A stretch of 64,000 nt of DNA, taken from positions 1 to 64,000 of the forward strand of contig JAREIK010002275.1 in assembly GCA_029783825.1 (NCBI GenBank), in the 5' to 3' direction. The notes beneath the pieces are model-generated. The model did no database searches, was not told the origin of the DNA, and saw nothing but the letters and a program-made list of their open reading frames with translations. Below, one piece after another: positions 26,390 to 41,100 of the stretch (position 1 is its first letter; every line of letters begins with the position of its first letter). The position numbers and the translations under genes were made by a program. This DNA comes from Sapria himalayana (Eukaryota; Streptophyta; Magnoliopsida; Malpighiales; Rafflesiaceae).

Positions 26390-28150
26390 TATTATCTATA
26401 TGTGCATTGATGTTGCTTTCTCTCCCTTATCTCTTATTATCACCATATTTCTACTACGACAAAGATGTCTGAGTCACGGTGGATCATGTCTAGTAAAAAA
26501 TCTCTTTACTTATAAAAGCTTCGAACATGGAACAATGTGGTACCATATCTATACGAAATTTAAACCATCCAATCAAATCAAAATAAATAAATAAATAAAA
26601 ATATGTTTTGATATATATATAATACTACAATATAGATGTACATATATACTACAATGTATATGTACATATATATTAGTATTTCACTAGTTACATATATTAC
26701 TATAGTATATGTACATATAAACTGTAGTATTATATGTACATATAAACTGTAGTATTATATGTACATATATACTGTGTACATATATACTCAATATATATGT
26801 ATATATATACTATAGTGTATATGTATACAGTGGTATATATGTACATGTACATATATACTGGTATATATTTATACAAGTATTTATATGTACATATATACTC
26901 AGTATATGTACATATACACTACATATATTTTTACATATATATGTGTATACATATACAGTGTAGTGTATATGTATACACTGGTATATTTGTATATGAATAT
27001 ATATACTGGTATATATGTACAAGTATTTATATGTACATATATATTTAGTATATGTACATATACACTATAGTGTATATGTACATATATGTGTATACATTTA
27101 CACTACAGTATATATGTACATATATAAGTACATGTATGTACATATACACTGTGGTGTATATGTACAAGTATGTACATATATACAAGTAAATACTTGTACA
27201 TATATACCAGTATATATGTACATATACATTGTAGTATATATGTACATATATACGAGTGTATACATATAAAGTGCAGTATGTATGTACATATACACTACCG
27301 TGTATATGTACATATACTTTAGTGTATATATGTACATATAGTAAGCATCTATATATACATATAAATATGTACATATACTATAGTGTATATTTACATATAC
27401 ACATATACTGGTAAATACTTGTACATATATACTAGTATATATGTATATGTAGATATATACTAGTATATATGTACATAAACATATATACAGGTATAAATGT
27501 ACAAGTATTTACATTAAAGTAAAGCGTAAACACCTATTATGGAGCATGAACATCAAACAACTATATATTTTGTAATAAGAATAAAAAAATGAACAAATAC
27601 CTTACCTAGGGCTACAAAAATCATCTTTGTTTATTTGAAATTGCATCGAACTTGGAAACACAAGGCACAAAAAAATTGCAATAATATTGTACAGGATAAA
27701 AGTTCAATACATATACATACATATAATACATAAATTATAATATATCCATTAAATTGACGTTGCTTTCTGTCCCCTAGCTCCTCCGGTCACCATCTTTCTA
27801 CTACGACAAACCTATCCTAGTCGCGACATGTAATGTCTAGTAAAAAATCCATTCACTTATAAAAGTTTCGTATGGGGAACAATGCCGTACCATATCTGTA
27901 TGAAATTTAAATTAGTCAATCAAATCAAAATAAATAAATTAATAAAGTTATGTTTTGATAAATATTTAATATTTTAGTATATATGTACATATATACTAGC
28001 ATTTCACTAGTTACATATATTACTAAAGTATATGTACATATATACTATAATATTATATGTACATATATACTAAGTACATATATACTCAGTATACATGTAC
28101 ATATAATGCTATAGTATTATATGTACATATATTGCAGTATGTATGTAGAT
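26390..28150 (+). repeat. CACTA-2 internal TACATATA minisatellite and partial duplication
   Basis: The conserved block with CTACGACAAAG is present at about 26395-26600 and again at about 27745-27960, each followed by TATATGTACATATATACT-type units (26620-27500 and 27970-28150). Between them, 27500-27720 matches the 300 bp unit that is triplicated in CACTA-1 (GGAGCATGAACATCAAA, ACACAAGGCACAAAAAAA). Thus a segment of about 1.3 kb was partly duplicated within this copy. Frames here encode Tyr/Ile polymer only. Confidence 0.8.
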
Positions 28151-28469
28151 ATACTTATCATCATTTCACTTGGTTCTTGTGTTCTCCTTATTCTTACCTT
28201 TTTGTGTGGCTTTGATTGGTGCACTAGAAGTGACATGCTCCCTTCATCTAGCAATAGCATGATATCCTTTCACCTTTAGCAGTGCTAATTAATTCTCTAT
28301 TTCTTTATGTAGATTCTACCAACACATTGCCTAGATATTCACGATATCGTATCTTTACATATTCATATGTAAGTGATTTTATTTAATTAATAGTATTATT
28401 TGTAGTCATTGTAAGTTTCATTTAAAATTATGATTGAGGCATAATTCTTTGTAAATAAAACAAGGAAAA

Positions 28470-31400
28470 ATTAGTTCGGATCGTCAGTGGATGTACAAAA
28501 GGTTTATGAATAGAATTTTGAATAACGATTTTTTGAGTAGGATAGAAACTTTCTTCAACTTTGCTTGTAGTGAATTGAGATGGATCAACAGAGATAAGAA
28601 TAAGTGTTCATGTAATAACCACAAGTGTCATAATATGTCTTTTCGTGATGTAAACATTATTCGAGACCATTTGGCTAAATATGGCTTTGTACAAAATTAT
28701 TTTGTTTGGATTTATCAAGGAGAAAGTACAATGATTGTGAACATTGACCAAAATGAGAGTACTAAATCCTATGTATGTAGTGAAGAAGCATCAAAAATAG
28801 ACCATAGAATGGTCAAAAAAGCTACTAGTGCTGACTTCAATATGGATTACATGGATGAACCACCTAATTCTGAAGCTCAGAAATTTTATGATATGCTTAA
28901 AGTTATAGATAATAGGTTGTGGCCTAGTTGTAAAACACATTTGTAATTATCACTTGTGGCCCAACTTTTGAGTATGAAGTCTGAAAATCATATATCCGAG
29001 AAATTATTTGTTTAGTTGACAGAACTGATGAAAGAGATTATTCCGTATAATAATTTGGTAACTAATAGCTTTTACAGCACTAATAAGTTACTACGAGGTA
29101 TGGGTCTACTAGTGGAAAAATTTGATTATTGTTTCAATCGATGTTTGTTATATTGGTGTGGTGATATGGATTTAATTAGCTATAAGATTTGTGATCATCC
29201 TTAGTTTAAGAAGGCGTCTAGTATTGCAGAAATATGACAGAAGATGAAAGTTGCATTAAAGAAAATGTATTACTCCCTTTTAATTCCTTGATGGAAGAGA
29301 CTATATGCATCAAATGCTAAAGCACATGATATGAGGTGGCATTCTGAGCATGAGATTGAATAAAGGGTGATGCATCATCTATTAAATTCACTTGCTTGTA
29401 AGCATTTATATCATATACATCAAGATTTGCTAGTTGAAAGTCAAAATGTGAGATTTAGTCTCTACATTGATAGTTTTCAGCCATTTGGCCAGTCTAGACA
29501 ATAGTAAACTAGATGACCAGTGATACTGATACCTTAAAATTTTTCTCCATGGTTGTGTTTGAGGAAGTAATATATGTTTCTATCAATATTGGTTCCAGGG
29601 CCAAAAAATCCAAAAGACATGTTGGATTTTTTCTTACAGCCTCTTATAGCAGAGTTAAATCATTTATGGAATGTTGGCATGAATACATATTACATCTCAA
29701 AGAAGCAAATTTTCAATATGAAAAAGGCCCTAATGTAGACGGTAAGTTATTTTCCTACATATTCAATATTATTGGGTTGGAGTACTACAGGATGTTAGTA
29801 GGCCTATATTGCATGGACAAGTTTGATTCTTTTTCTCTCAAATTCAGTGGTAAATAGTCCATTTGATAATCATCGTAAGTTTCTACCTACAAATCATCCA
29901 TTCGGTGGAAATAGAACTATATTTCGAAAAAAATAAAATAGTGAAAATAGTTCCACCAACTGTTCGTTCAAGAGATGATATCTTAACAGAGATTCAGAGT
30001 TTGGGTTTGAAAAAGTATCTTAAATGGACACTACTAGAACTAATGGACCAATATGAAAAATATTTGGCGGGAGAAAACATAATATTTTTTGGGGCTTGCC
30101 CTATTAGAGGTCCAATTTAATTCGTCATAACTTGGATGTAATGCATATTGAAAAAAATATGTTTGATATTGTTTTCAACACTATCCTGAATGTAGGTGGA
30201 AAAACAAATGACACTTTAAAATAAAGACAAGAGTTGATTGATTACTATCGGCATCCTAAATTGAAACAGAATGAGGCTATAAGAAAATATCCTAAAGCTT
30301 GTTACCCACTTGATAAGAAGGCAAAACAGAGATTATGATAATGGGTTAAAATTTTGAAATTCCTTGATGGATATGTGTCAAATATGAAAAAATATGTAGA
30401 TATGAACAAGCTTAAGTTATTTGGAATAAAAAGTCATGACTATCATGTATTTATGTAGAGATTAATACCAATAATTTTTTGTGAAATACTTTTCCTAAAT
30501 GTTTGGAAGGTCCTTACAGAACATAATTTGTTCTTCAAATAGCTAACCACAACCACAATCAAAATAGATGACATGGTGAGACTGGAGAATGACATACTGC
30601 TCATTCTTTTTAAGCTTTATTAGATATTCCAATTAAGCTTTTTTGACTTATGGAGCATTTTCCGGTCCATTTGGCTTATGAAGCAAGGATAGCCGGGCTA
30701 GTGAAATACAAGCTGATGTATCATTTTGAGAGAAAAATAAATATAAGTAGCTATGTTTTATTCTTTCAAACATAAATTAATATTGTAATTTATTTAATTG
30801 AAACCTAACATAATGGTTGTAGGTATCTTCGTAAGTTGAAATTAAATGTTAGAAACAAGACAAAAGTTGAAGGTTCTATTTGCAATGCATATTTAGCAGA
30901 AGAAGTATCATCTTTTTGTTCATATTATTTTGAGGACCATATCAATACAAAGAATCAAAATGTGTCTTGGAATGATGAAGGTCAAGTGATGGTAGAACAA
31001 CACAAGTTATATATCTTCAAATACCCTGGAAAAGTATTTGGAAGTGTAATGAAAAGATGTATGATAGATGAAGAGTACAAAGTAACTCGGAGCTACATTT
31101 TACTTAATTGTGATGAGGTTGTACCATATATTGAGCATGTATACACAAAATGGTTGCAGGTTTAATCTTATGATAATTTTGTCCTGAATAGGAATAATTA
31201 AAAATTGATATCCATTGTTCTCCCTCTGTTTATATTTGTGCATTGTTAATGTTGAGCAGTTAAAACATTGGCAACCAACCATTCCAACGCATGAGGTCGA
31301 TTCTATACTAGAAACAAAATTTGCGAATTGGTTCAAGACAATATGAGAATTATTGAACATTAATTTTTTGAATAATTTGATTTTTTAGTATCTTATATTT

Positions 31401-32163
31401 TTTAACATTTTTTGTTGAATTTATGAAACTGACAAATGATCCTTCAAATAGAGATTCCAATATATTCACATAGAATCTAAGTAAAGGCCCATTTAGATAT
31501 GTGACAACCTATCCTAGGTATTTTGTCAATGGATATAAATTTAACACAATAGGGCACGGTTCTTCTAGAGTAATTATTAATAGTGGTGTATGCATTAAAG
31601 GCTCAAGTTATAGTGCAGATGAGATAGATTATTATGGTCAAATAGTAGAAGTTATTGAGTTGCAGTATTCTGGACTCAAAAATAATAGGATTGTATTATT
31701 AAAATGTGAGTGGTTTGATCCCACACATAATATGGGTACAAAGATTCATTCGGATTATAAGCTAGTAGATGTTACCCATAAATGCAGAATTAATTAATTT
31801 GAGCCATTTATTATGGCAGTTCAAGCTACTCTAGTATATTATTGTACACACCAGAGTTTATCTCATGATAAGAGTGACTGATGGGTTATTTGCAAAATTA
31901 AAGATTGATCAAAATTTGAAGTACAAATATCTCAATAAAGAAGTGCAAACTTTGCTATTGCACTAGTATTTCAAGAAGATGACATAAATAATATTGATCT
32001 TATGCATGTAGACGAATATCTTTAAAACTTATGTTACGTAAATGGTGGCCTAATAGAAGTTGAAGATGATCATTTTCTATCTGAAGATAAGTTAGAACTT
32101 CCATTAGAATTAGATGAAATGTCAGAAGATCTATTAAAGGATGATATTGATACCAATAATTAA
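28470..32163 (+). pseudogene. tnpD: tnpD-like CACTA transposase pseudogene (tnp2 family)
   Basis: The TnpD protein catalyses excision and insertion of CACTA elements in the nucleus. Domain pieces lie in the family order. A transposase-associated domain (28491-28946) has SDRQWMYKRF just before and at the first ATG and a Cys-rich CSCNNHKCHN motif. The tnp2 core begins at 29016 (ELMKEIIPYNN) and continues through DMRWHSEHE near 29330, NVRFSLYIDSFQPFG near 29450 and YCMDKFDSFSLK near 29805. It then runs through RHNLDVMHIEKNMFD near 30120. A DUF4218-like part follows (30836-31165, VEGSICNAYLAEE), then a DUF4216-like part (31501-31797, TTYPRYFVNGYKF), and an acidic C-terminus ends at about 32161-32163. 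Stops and frame changes separate these pieces and the N-terminal ATG upstream of SDRQWMY is missing, so no complete protein can be made. Exon boundaries cannot be fixed. Family assignment is firm; individual break positions are approximate. Confidence 0.87.
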
Positions 32164-32333
32164 ACTATTATAATTGTATTAGAATATTATAGTTTCTAAG
32201 ACTTTCTATATTTTGTTGCAATCCATTAGTATGTGTTGTTCTAAAATGCATGGTTTTTCATCATACAATATCAATTTATGTTTTCATTATATCTTTATTA
32301 TTTGTTCTATATTTTTTACATTTTTTATAGTAT

Positions 32334-34200
32334 ATGGTGCATAATAGATGTGGGCATGGTGGAGGTGGGCGTGGATGTAGACATGGATGAGATTCATCTA
32401 GTATTTTGTCTTATTGTATAGTCAGTATCATCTAATACCCACCCTATCTAGACTTCAACATCATAATCACCATTACCATCATTGACATCTTTACCATCAC
32501 CTTTATCAGATATGACACCAGCCATTATCCTTCTTGCACTCACTTCTGATCCATCACCATCATCTACACCATATTTTTACACCATCAGTTTTTACCCCAT
32601 TTACATCACCATCAACATTATCAATTGATGTGGCTTTCTCTGCAGGCAGTGCTAAGTTAGTAATAAAGATTATGGATCAGTGGTATAAGTAATATGTAAA
32701 TATTACTTTAATAAATTATTATGATGGCCCTATTAGTGGTTTTAATTTATAGATATAAATTACTTGTTTTCAATGTTATTTGTTTATTTTTATAGTTGTA
32801 TTCCATTTCACAAGTGTTCATCTATAATTACAAAGTCTTTCAAAAAAAATGGTAGATACAAAGCATTCTCATGGAAGAAAGGTTTTGAATCAACAAAAAA
32901 GACTAACTTTTATATCTTTCAGGTAAAAAAAAAAGAAACAAACATAATGAAAATTAATTATCTAATTAGTTAACTTTTATGTTTGTTATTAGTCAAGAAT
33001 AAAAGAATTATATCTTTGTTATTATCATCATTTTTTTGTGAATTTTCTATATATAGAATCAGTGTACATGGGCACCCCAATTTTGATGGACAGATAAAGT
33101 CATTATGGGAGAGCAAAGAGCTAAACTGTACTCAGATTTTTTCCATAAATTAAAGATTCTAAAAGATAGGCCTGATTTTATACATGAGGATGAATGTCCT
33201 AGATGGCTTAAGTAATGGGAGAAGCCAGAAGAAAAAAATTAGAGTTAGCCAGCAAAAACTTATGGATTAAGGTAGCTGGACCAGGTACAGAAATATCTTG
33301 ACACACAAGAGGGTCAAAGTCGAGCATTGAGCATGATTGAGATTTGATACAATTTATAACTTTAAAACATTTATATATTTATCATTTGGCCTAATAGTCC
33401 AAATAATTTAAATCTTTGCATGGTTTTACAATTTTAGCTAAAATATACTAACATATTTATTTTTTGACTTAAAAAATACATACTTTTGGCTGGAGAATTG
33501 GGTTGAGATCCCATTTTTTAAATGATTTTCAGAAAGATGCATGTGAAGTAAGTGGATGGGCAATTTGTTGACAAAAAATCTCAGATGATTGCTATAAGAA
33601 TCTATTATATTAATAAAGTTTTAGAATACTATAATAAATTTGGAAAGTTGTGAGATATAAAAAAAATTGATTTATTTTATTTATATCTATCATAGTATTT
33701 TATTATGTTTTAACACAGGTTCTAAGGGAGGTATGTGTGATAGTTGATTCTCACCTAGTTAAGGGTTCTATGGATCTTCAACCAATTGATTATGATCCTA
33801 TCTATTTGGAGACCATAGGAGGTAAGAAGAAGTAGTGAGTGTATGACATCGGCTCGAAGAAAGTTTCTTTTTGTTTTAGCAATGTGCTTCTAGTTCCTCT
33901 ATCATAGTAGTGGTGGATGAGGTTGTCGAATAGCAAGACATTGAAATACATGAATGATTTGTATTTATTGAGATAGAAATGAAAGAGAAAGATCAGTATA
34001 TTATTATTTAGAAGGAAGAAATGTAGGAAATAAAAGAAGTGAAGGATGAGATGAAAGAATTAAGAATGCAATGCAACACCAGATATCCTATATGGAGTCA
34101 TAGTTAGTGGCCTTGACGTGACAGATTGAATACTTTGTTCCAACAGAGATACCACGTAAGAGAGGCTAGCACAAATGCACTAACTAATGATGAGGATGAT
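32334..34200 (+). pseudogene. tnpA: tnpA/Ptta-like second CACTA gene, pseudogene
   Basis: Downstream of tnpD in the same orientation, an ATG at 32334 begins MVHNRCGHGGGGRG, the glycine-rich start common in plant Ptta/En/Spm (Transposase_24) proteins, but meets a stop after 18 codons. A Pro/Ser/His-rich tract follows to about 32640. Then come a segment around 32800-32920 (SFKKNGRYKAFSWKKGFE), then KILKDRPDFIHEDECPRW near 33150, then DLQPIDYDPIYLETIGG near 33775, then DIGSKKVSFCF near 33847. A charged, coiled-coil-like end follows near 34030 (MKELRMQCNTR). These pieces follow the usual order of the family, whose products bind subterminal repeats. Many in-frame stops show the gene is dead. Confidence 0.72.
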
Positions 34201-34329
34201 TTTTTAGTTTTTAATGAATATATAACCTATGTTATGTTTTTGTATTAATTATGTAACTATTGTATTAGAATAAATGTTGAATAGATTTTACTTTTTGTTT
34301 TTATTCAATTTAATATAGTATATGTTTTG

Positions 34330-34624
34330 AATGAAAAATAGCTAGGAATTTTTCCCTAACAAATTTAGCTAGGTAATTTTTTATATATATTCAGTCAAAA
34401 TATTAATTACTATAAAAATTAGCAAGGAAAAAAATATAATTAGCTAGTAAATTTTCTTTGTTCAAAAATTTGCCAAGAAAATATTTTTTTCATTTATATT
34501 TTGTGATGAACACTTTAGCTTGGGATAATTTACATATTAACTCCATCGCTATTATATTTTAGCAACTAAATTTCTTATAATAGCTAAGAAAATTAACCTA
34601 GCCACCAGGGCTTTGTTTATAGTG
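34330..34624 (+). repeat. CACTA-2 right subterminal region and terminus
   Basis: Motifs AGCTAGGAATTTTTCCC, TTTAGCTAGG, AATTAGCAAGG and AATTAGCTAG lie in alternating orientation, ending in GCTTTGTTTATAGTG. Positions 34625 onward are immediately TAGA satellite, giving a base-precise junction. Confidence 0.82.
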
Positions 34625-36371
34625 ATAGATAGATAGATAGACAAATTGATAAATAGATTCATAGATAGATTGAAAGAAAGATTGATAGACAAATTGATAT
34701 ACAAATTGGTAGACAAATTGAAAATAGTTTGAAGGACATATTGATAGATAAATTGATAGACAGATAGAAAGATATATAAACAGATAATAGACAGATATAT
34801 AGATAGATGGATATACATTTAGATAGATAAAAAGATAGATGGATATACATTTAGATAGATAAAAAGATAGATAGACAGAAAGATTGATAGATAAATAGAC
34901 AGATAAATTGATAGATAGATAGACAGACAAACAGATAGATAGATAGGTAGATAGAGAGATAGACAGACAAAGAGATTAACAGACAGATAGATAAATAGAT
35001 AGAAAAATAGATAGATAGATAGACAAATAGATAAATAGATTGATAGAAAAATAGATAGATAAATAGATAGATAGACATATAGATAAATAAATAGATAGAA
35101 AGATAGATAGAGAATCAAATAGATAGACATATATATTGTAAATTATATACACAGATAGATAGACAATTAGGATAAAAGATATATAGATAGATAGATATAT
35201 AAAAAAGATAGATAAACAATTAGATATAGTAATAGATAGACAAATGATAGATATATAGACAGATAGATATACAAACATATAATCAGATAGACAGACAATC
35301 AAGTAAACAGATAGTCGGGTAGATATACAGCAGCCAGAGAGACAAACAAATAGACAGGCAGACAGATAAATAAATAGATAGTCAAATAGGCAGATAAATA
35401 GATAGATAGATATATAGTTTGATAGAGAGATTGAAAGATAGATAGAAAGACAGATAGAAAGACAGATATAAAGTTAGGCAGACAGATAGATAGATACATA
35501 AATAGATATTAAGAAGGATATATAGATAGATAGACATATAGATAGACAAAAAGATAGATAATTAAGTAGATTGATTGATTGATTGATACATAGAAAGATT
35601 GATAGAATGAATGATAGACAGATTGATATAAAGATTGATAGACAGATTTATAAATAGATTAATAGACAGATTGATAATCTAATTAAAAGATAGATTTATA
35701 GACAAATTGATAGATAGAAAGATGGACATAAAGAAAGAAAGAATGAATGAATGAATGAAATAAAGAAAGATAGATAGATAGAAAGGTAGACATATAAAAA
35801 GACAAATAGAAATATAGATAGATAAATAGATAAATAGATAGATAGATATATATGCAAATAATATGACCAATAAATAAATAGATAGGCATAAAGATTGATA
35901 GAGAGAAAGATAGACAGACAGATAGATAGATAGATAGATAGATAGGCAAATAGATAGATAGGCAAATAGATAGATAGAAAAATAGATAGACAAATAGATA
36001 AATAGATAGATAGGTAGATAGATGGATAGACAAAAAGATAGACAGATTTGATACACTGATAGATAGACAAATAGGACATATAGATAGATAGATAGATATA
36101 TAAATAGATATAAAAATAGATAGGCACATAGGCACATAGAGATAATGATATATAGACAGACAAATAGATAGATAATCAGCTAGATAGATAATCAGGTAGA
36201 GAGAGATTTATTAGACAGATAGCATCAAGTCTAATAGATAGATAGATAAACATACAAATAGATAGAGAATTTGATAGAGAGAATGATAGACAGATTGATA
36301 GACAAATAGATATATAGATAGATAGTTGTATAGATAGATAGATAAATAAATAAATAGATAGATAGATACAC

Positions 36372-36404
<33 letters not shown>

Positions 36405-37496
36405 GATACATAGATAGACATAAAGATAGACTGATATATTGTTTGATTGATAAATAGATAGATTGATAAAAAAATTGATAGATATATTGATATGCAAATC
36501 AATAGAAAATTTGATATAAAAATTGATAGACAGATCGATAAACACAATTATATACAAATTGATAGACTAATTGATAGACAGAATGATATAAAATTGGATA
36601 GATAGATAGATAGACAGACAGATACATAGATAGATATATAGATAGATAGATAGACACATAGATAGATAAATAGATATAGATATAAAAAGATAAATATATA
36701 GATAAATAGATAGGTAAACATATAGATATGTAGAAAATATGAGTGAAATATAGATAGATAGATAGATAAACAGACAGATAGATATATAAATAGATAGATA
36801 AATAGATATATAGAAAGATAGATATATAGTTATACATATAGATATACATATAGATAGATAAATAAATAGATAGACATATAAATAGATAGATTGATTGATA
36901 GATAGACAAATATACAGATAGATAAATAGACATATATAGATTGATTGATATATAGATTTTTTAAATGATTGATTGACAAATTATTAGATAGATTGATAGA
37001 CAGATTGATAAATAAATAGATTGATTGATTGATTGACAGATAGATAGATAGATAGACATATTGATTGTTAGAGAAAAAGATAGACAAATTGATAGACAAA
37101 TAAAGATATAGATAGATAGACCAATAGGAAGACATATTATAAGACAGATAGATAGATAAATAGATAGATAGATAGATTGATTGATAGATAGATATAATAA
37201 TAGATATATAGATATACAAAAAGATAGACAGATAAATGGATAAATGGACAACTAGTTAGGTAAGTAGATAGTCAAGTAGAAAGATAAACTGATAGATAAA
37301 TAGACAGATAAAAAACTAATAAATAGATATACAGAAAAATAGACAAATAGATAGACAAATAAACAAATAAACAAATAGACATAAAAAATGAAAAATGTAT
37401 AAACACACAGATAGATAGACAGACAGACAGATAGATATATAGTTTGATAGATAAACATTTTGACAAATAGATTCATAATTAGATAGATAGATATAT

Positions 37497-37575
37497 AGAT
37501 AGATAGATAAATAGATAAATAGATAAATAGATAAATAGATAAATAGATAAATAGATAAATAGATAAATAGATAAA
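37497..37575 (-). repeat. Perfect (TAGATAAA)n octamer tract
   Basis: About nine or ten consecutive perfect octamers TAGATAAA precede a (TA)n run. Such purity is exceptional in this degenerate array and indicates a recent expansion of a two-tetramer unit. Confidence 0.85.
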
Positions 37576-37584
37576 TAGATAAAA

Positions 37585-37620
<36 letters not shown>

Positions 37621-38082
37621 TTATTTATATATATATGTAGACTAATAGATAGATAGGTAGATATATAGATTAATAGAAAAATTAATTGAAAGATTATTAA
37701 ACAGATTGATACACAAATAGATATATAGAAAGATCGATAAATAAATAGATGTATAGAGATATAGATAGACATATAGATAGAAAGATGGAAAGATAGATAG
37801 ATAGATTCATTATTAGAAAGATAGATAAATAGAAAGATAGACAAACAGATAGATAGATAGATAGTAGTCAGACAGACAGATAGATATAAATAGATTGACA
37901 TATTTATAATCAGATAGAAAGATAGATAAATGTTTAGAGATAAAGATAGAAAAAAAGATAGACATATAGATAGAAATATAGATAGATAGAGAGATAGAAA
38001 AATAGAAACACAGATATATAGATAGATAGATTGATAGATAGATTGATTGATACATAGATAGATAGATAAATAGATAGACTAA

Positions 38083-38142
38083 AAGATAAATATAAAGATA
38101 AATATAAAGATAAATATAAAGATAAATATAAAGATAAATAGA
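38083..38142 (-). repeat. Perfect 12 bp minisatellite in block III
   Basis: The 12-mer AAAGATAAATAT is repeated about five times without change. This is another recent local amplification of a triple-tetramer unit inside the diverged array. Confidence 0.8.
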
Positions 38143-41100
38143 ATTATAGATAGAAAGATAGACAGACAGATAGATAGATAAAAAGATAGATAATCAGATA
38201 GGTAGAAATATTATATATTAAAAAATAGATAGAGAGATAGACACGTGGATAAACAAATAGATAGATAGATTAATAGAAAGATTTAGCAATAGATAGATAG
38301 ACAAATAGCTAGATTGATTAATACAAAGAATGTTAGATAGATTAATAGACGAATTGATGGATAAATTTATAGAAAGATTGATATGTAGATTTATATACAA
38401 ATTGATAGATAGATTTATAGATACATAGATAGTCAGATTAATATATTGACAGAAAAAAAAGATAGATAACATATAAATAGATAGATATTTTGATTGATAG
38501 ATAGATAGACATATAGAAAGACAAATAGATAATTAGATTTTTAGATAGAAAGATAGAATGATAGATAGACTGATAGATAGATTGATAGATAGATATATAC
38601 ATAGATGATAGACAGCTATATAAATAGATAATTAACTAGATAGATAGACAAATAGATAGATAAATAGATTAATAGATAGATTAATAGATAGATAGACATA
38701 AAGATAAATAGATTGTTTAATTGATAGATAGATAGACATATAGATAAAAAAATAAATAGACAAATAGATAAATATATAGAATGCTAGATTGATAGATTCA
38801 TATATTGACATAAAATTCATATATAGATACATAGATAGATATAGATTGATATAAAGATAGATATAGATTGATATAAAGATAGAAAGACATATTTATAGAC
38901 AGACATAGAGTTTTATAAATAGATAGATAGAGTAATAGATAGATAGAAAGATAGTCAAATCTATAAACAAATAAATAGACAGAAAGTACGATAGATAGAA
39001 GACAAATATATAGAGAGATATATAGATAGATATATAGATATAAAGATAGATAAGCACTTAAATAGATAGATAGATAGATAAACAGAAAATAGATAGATAG
39101 ATAGATAGATAAAAACATAAATAGAAATATAGATAGATACATATATAGATAGAAAGATAGACATATAGATAAATAGAAAATAGATAGAAAGATATATAAG
39201 TAAATAAGCAGATGGATTATATTATTGATAGATAGACAGTTTTGAATCTATTTATAGACAAATAGATAGACATATAGAAATACAAATATATAGACAGATA
39301 GATAGACAAATAAATAGAAAAAGAAAGATTGATTGATTGGTAGATAAAAAGTTAGAAAGATAAAAAGATATATAGAAAGATACATAGATAGATAGATAAA
39401 TTTATAAATAGATTGATATATAGTTTTAAAAATAGATCAATAAATAAATAGATAGATACATAGCCAGATTGATAGATAAATTGATTGATAGACATATAGA
39501 TAGATAAATAGATAGATAGATAGATCAAAAGACAAATAGATAGATAGATCGATCAAAAGACAGATAGATTGATAGATAGATAGATAGATAGATAGCCGGA
39601 TCGATAGACAAACAGATAGATAGGTAGGTAGATAGATTGATAGATTGATAAATAGATAGATAGACAAACAAACATATAGATAGATAGATAGATAGACAAA
39701 TTGATAGATTGATAGATAGAAAGATAGATTAATAGATAGACAGACATATAGATAGATATAAAGATAAATATATAGATAGATAGATAGATTAACAGATATA
39801 AATATAAAAAGACAAACAAATAGAAATAAAGAAAGATAGATAAATAGGAAAATAGATAGATAGGTAGATAGATAGAGAGATAAACCAAAAAATAGTTATA
39901 TAGATAGATAGAAAATAAATATATAAATAGATAAATAGAAAGATAGATGGACATATATATAGATAGATAAAAAGATTATTATACAATTAGATAGACGGAT
40001 AGCTAGATAGATATATAGATAGATAGATAGATAGACAAACAACTAGATAGACTGATTAATAGTCAAATAAAAAGATGGACAAATAAATGAGTGGACAGAT
40101 AGGGAAAGTGATTAACAATCATATTGACATACAAATAGACAAATAGATAGATAGACATACAGACATACATATATATAGATAGATAGACAATTTGGTAGCT
40201 CATTGACAGACAAATAGATAGATACATAGAAAGATAGTAAGATAGATATACATATAGATAGATAGATAGATAGACAGATAGATAGATAGATAAAAAATAT
40301 ATAGATAGATAGACAATTTGATAGACAAATTGATGGAAAAATTTATAGAAAAATTGATAGACAGGTTGATAGCCAGATTGATACATAGATTAATATATAG
40401 AATGAGAGATAGATAGATATACAGATAGATTGATTAATAGATATAAAGATTTATAGGCAAATAGGTTCTTTGATAGATACACATATATATAGACAAATAG
40501 ATAAACAAATACAAAGATAGATAGATAGATAGATAAATAGATAAAAGATAGATAAATGCATAGACAGATAGATAGATAAATAGATAGATATATAGAAAAT
40601 AGATAGATAGACAAATAGATAAATAGAAAGATAGACAAATAGATAGATAGAAAGACTGATTGATCAACATATAGATAGATAGATAGATAGACAGATAGAT
40701 ATATATAGATAGATAGATAGACAAAAACATAAATAAAAAACATAGACAGATAGATTTGTAGAAAAATAAACATAATGATAGACAAATAGATAGATAGATA
40801 AATATATTTTTAGATAGATAGATAGACACTTAAATAAATAGATAGATAGTCATATAAATATATAGATAGTTAGTTAGAAAGATTGATAGACATATAGATA
40901 TATAGATAGATAGATATATTGATTGAAAAATAGATAGATAGATAGAAAATTAGATAGATAGATTGATACCTAGATATAGAGATAGAGAGACAAATAGATT
41001 AACAGTTAGATAGACATAGATAAAGGCTAAAAGATAGATAGAAAAATTGATAAATAGATTGAGATATATATAGACAAATAGATAGAAAGATAAATAGACT

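Larger units (their letters stand above)
25748..34624 (+). mobile_element. CACTA-2, degenerate CACTA element with two transposase-type genes
   Basis: The element starts CACTACAAAAAAATCCCAAA and ends TTTATAGTG, 8.9 kb apart, with CTAGCTAAA-type subterminal motifs at both ends. Inside, in the + orientation, are a broken tnpD-like gene (about 28470-32163) and a broken tnpA/Ptta-like gene (about 32334-34200), the classical two-gene arrangement of En/Spm elements. Flanking trinucleotides are TTG (left) and ATA (right), which do not match. The left flank is unassigned DNA while the right flank is TAGA satellite, so at least one side has probably been rearranged. Many stops and frameshifts show the element is not autonomous now. 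Confidence 0.9.
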
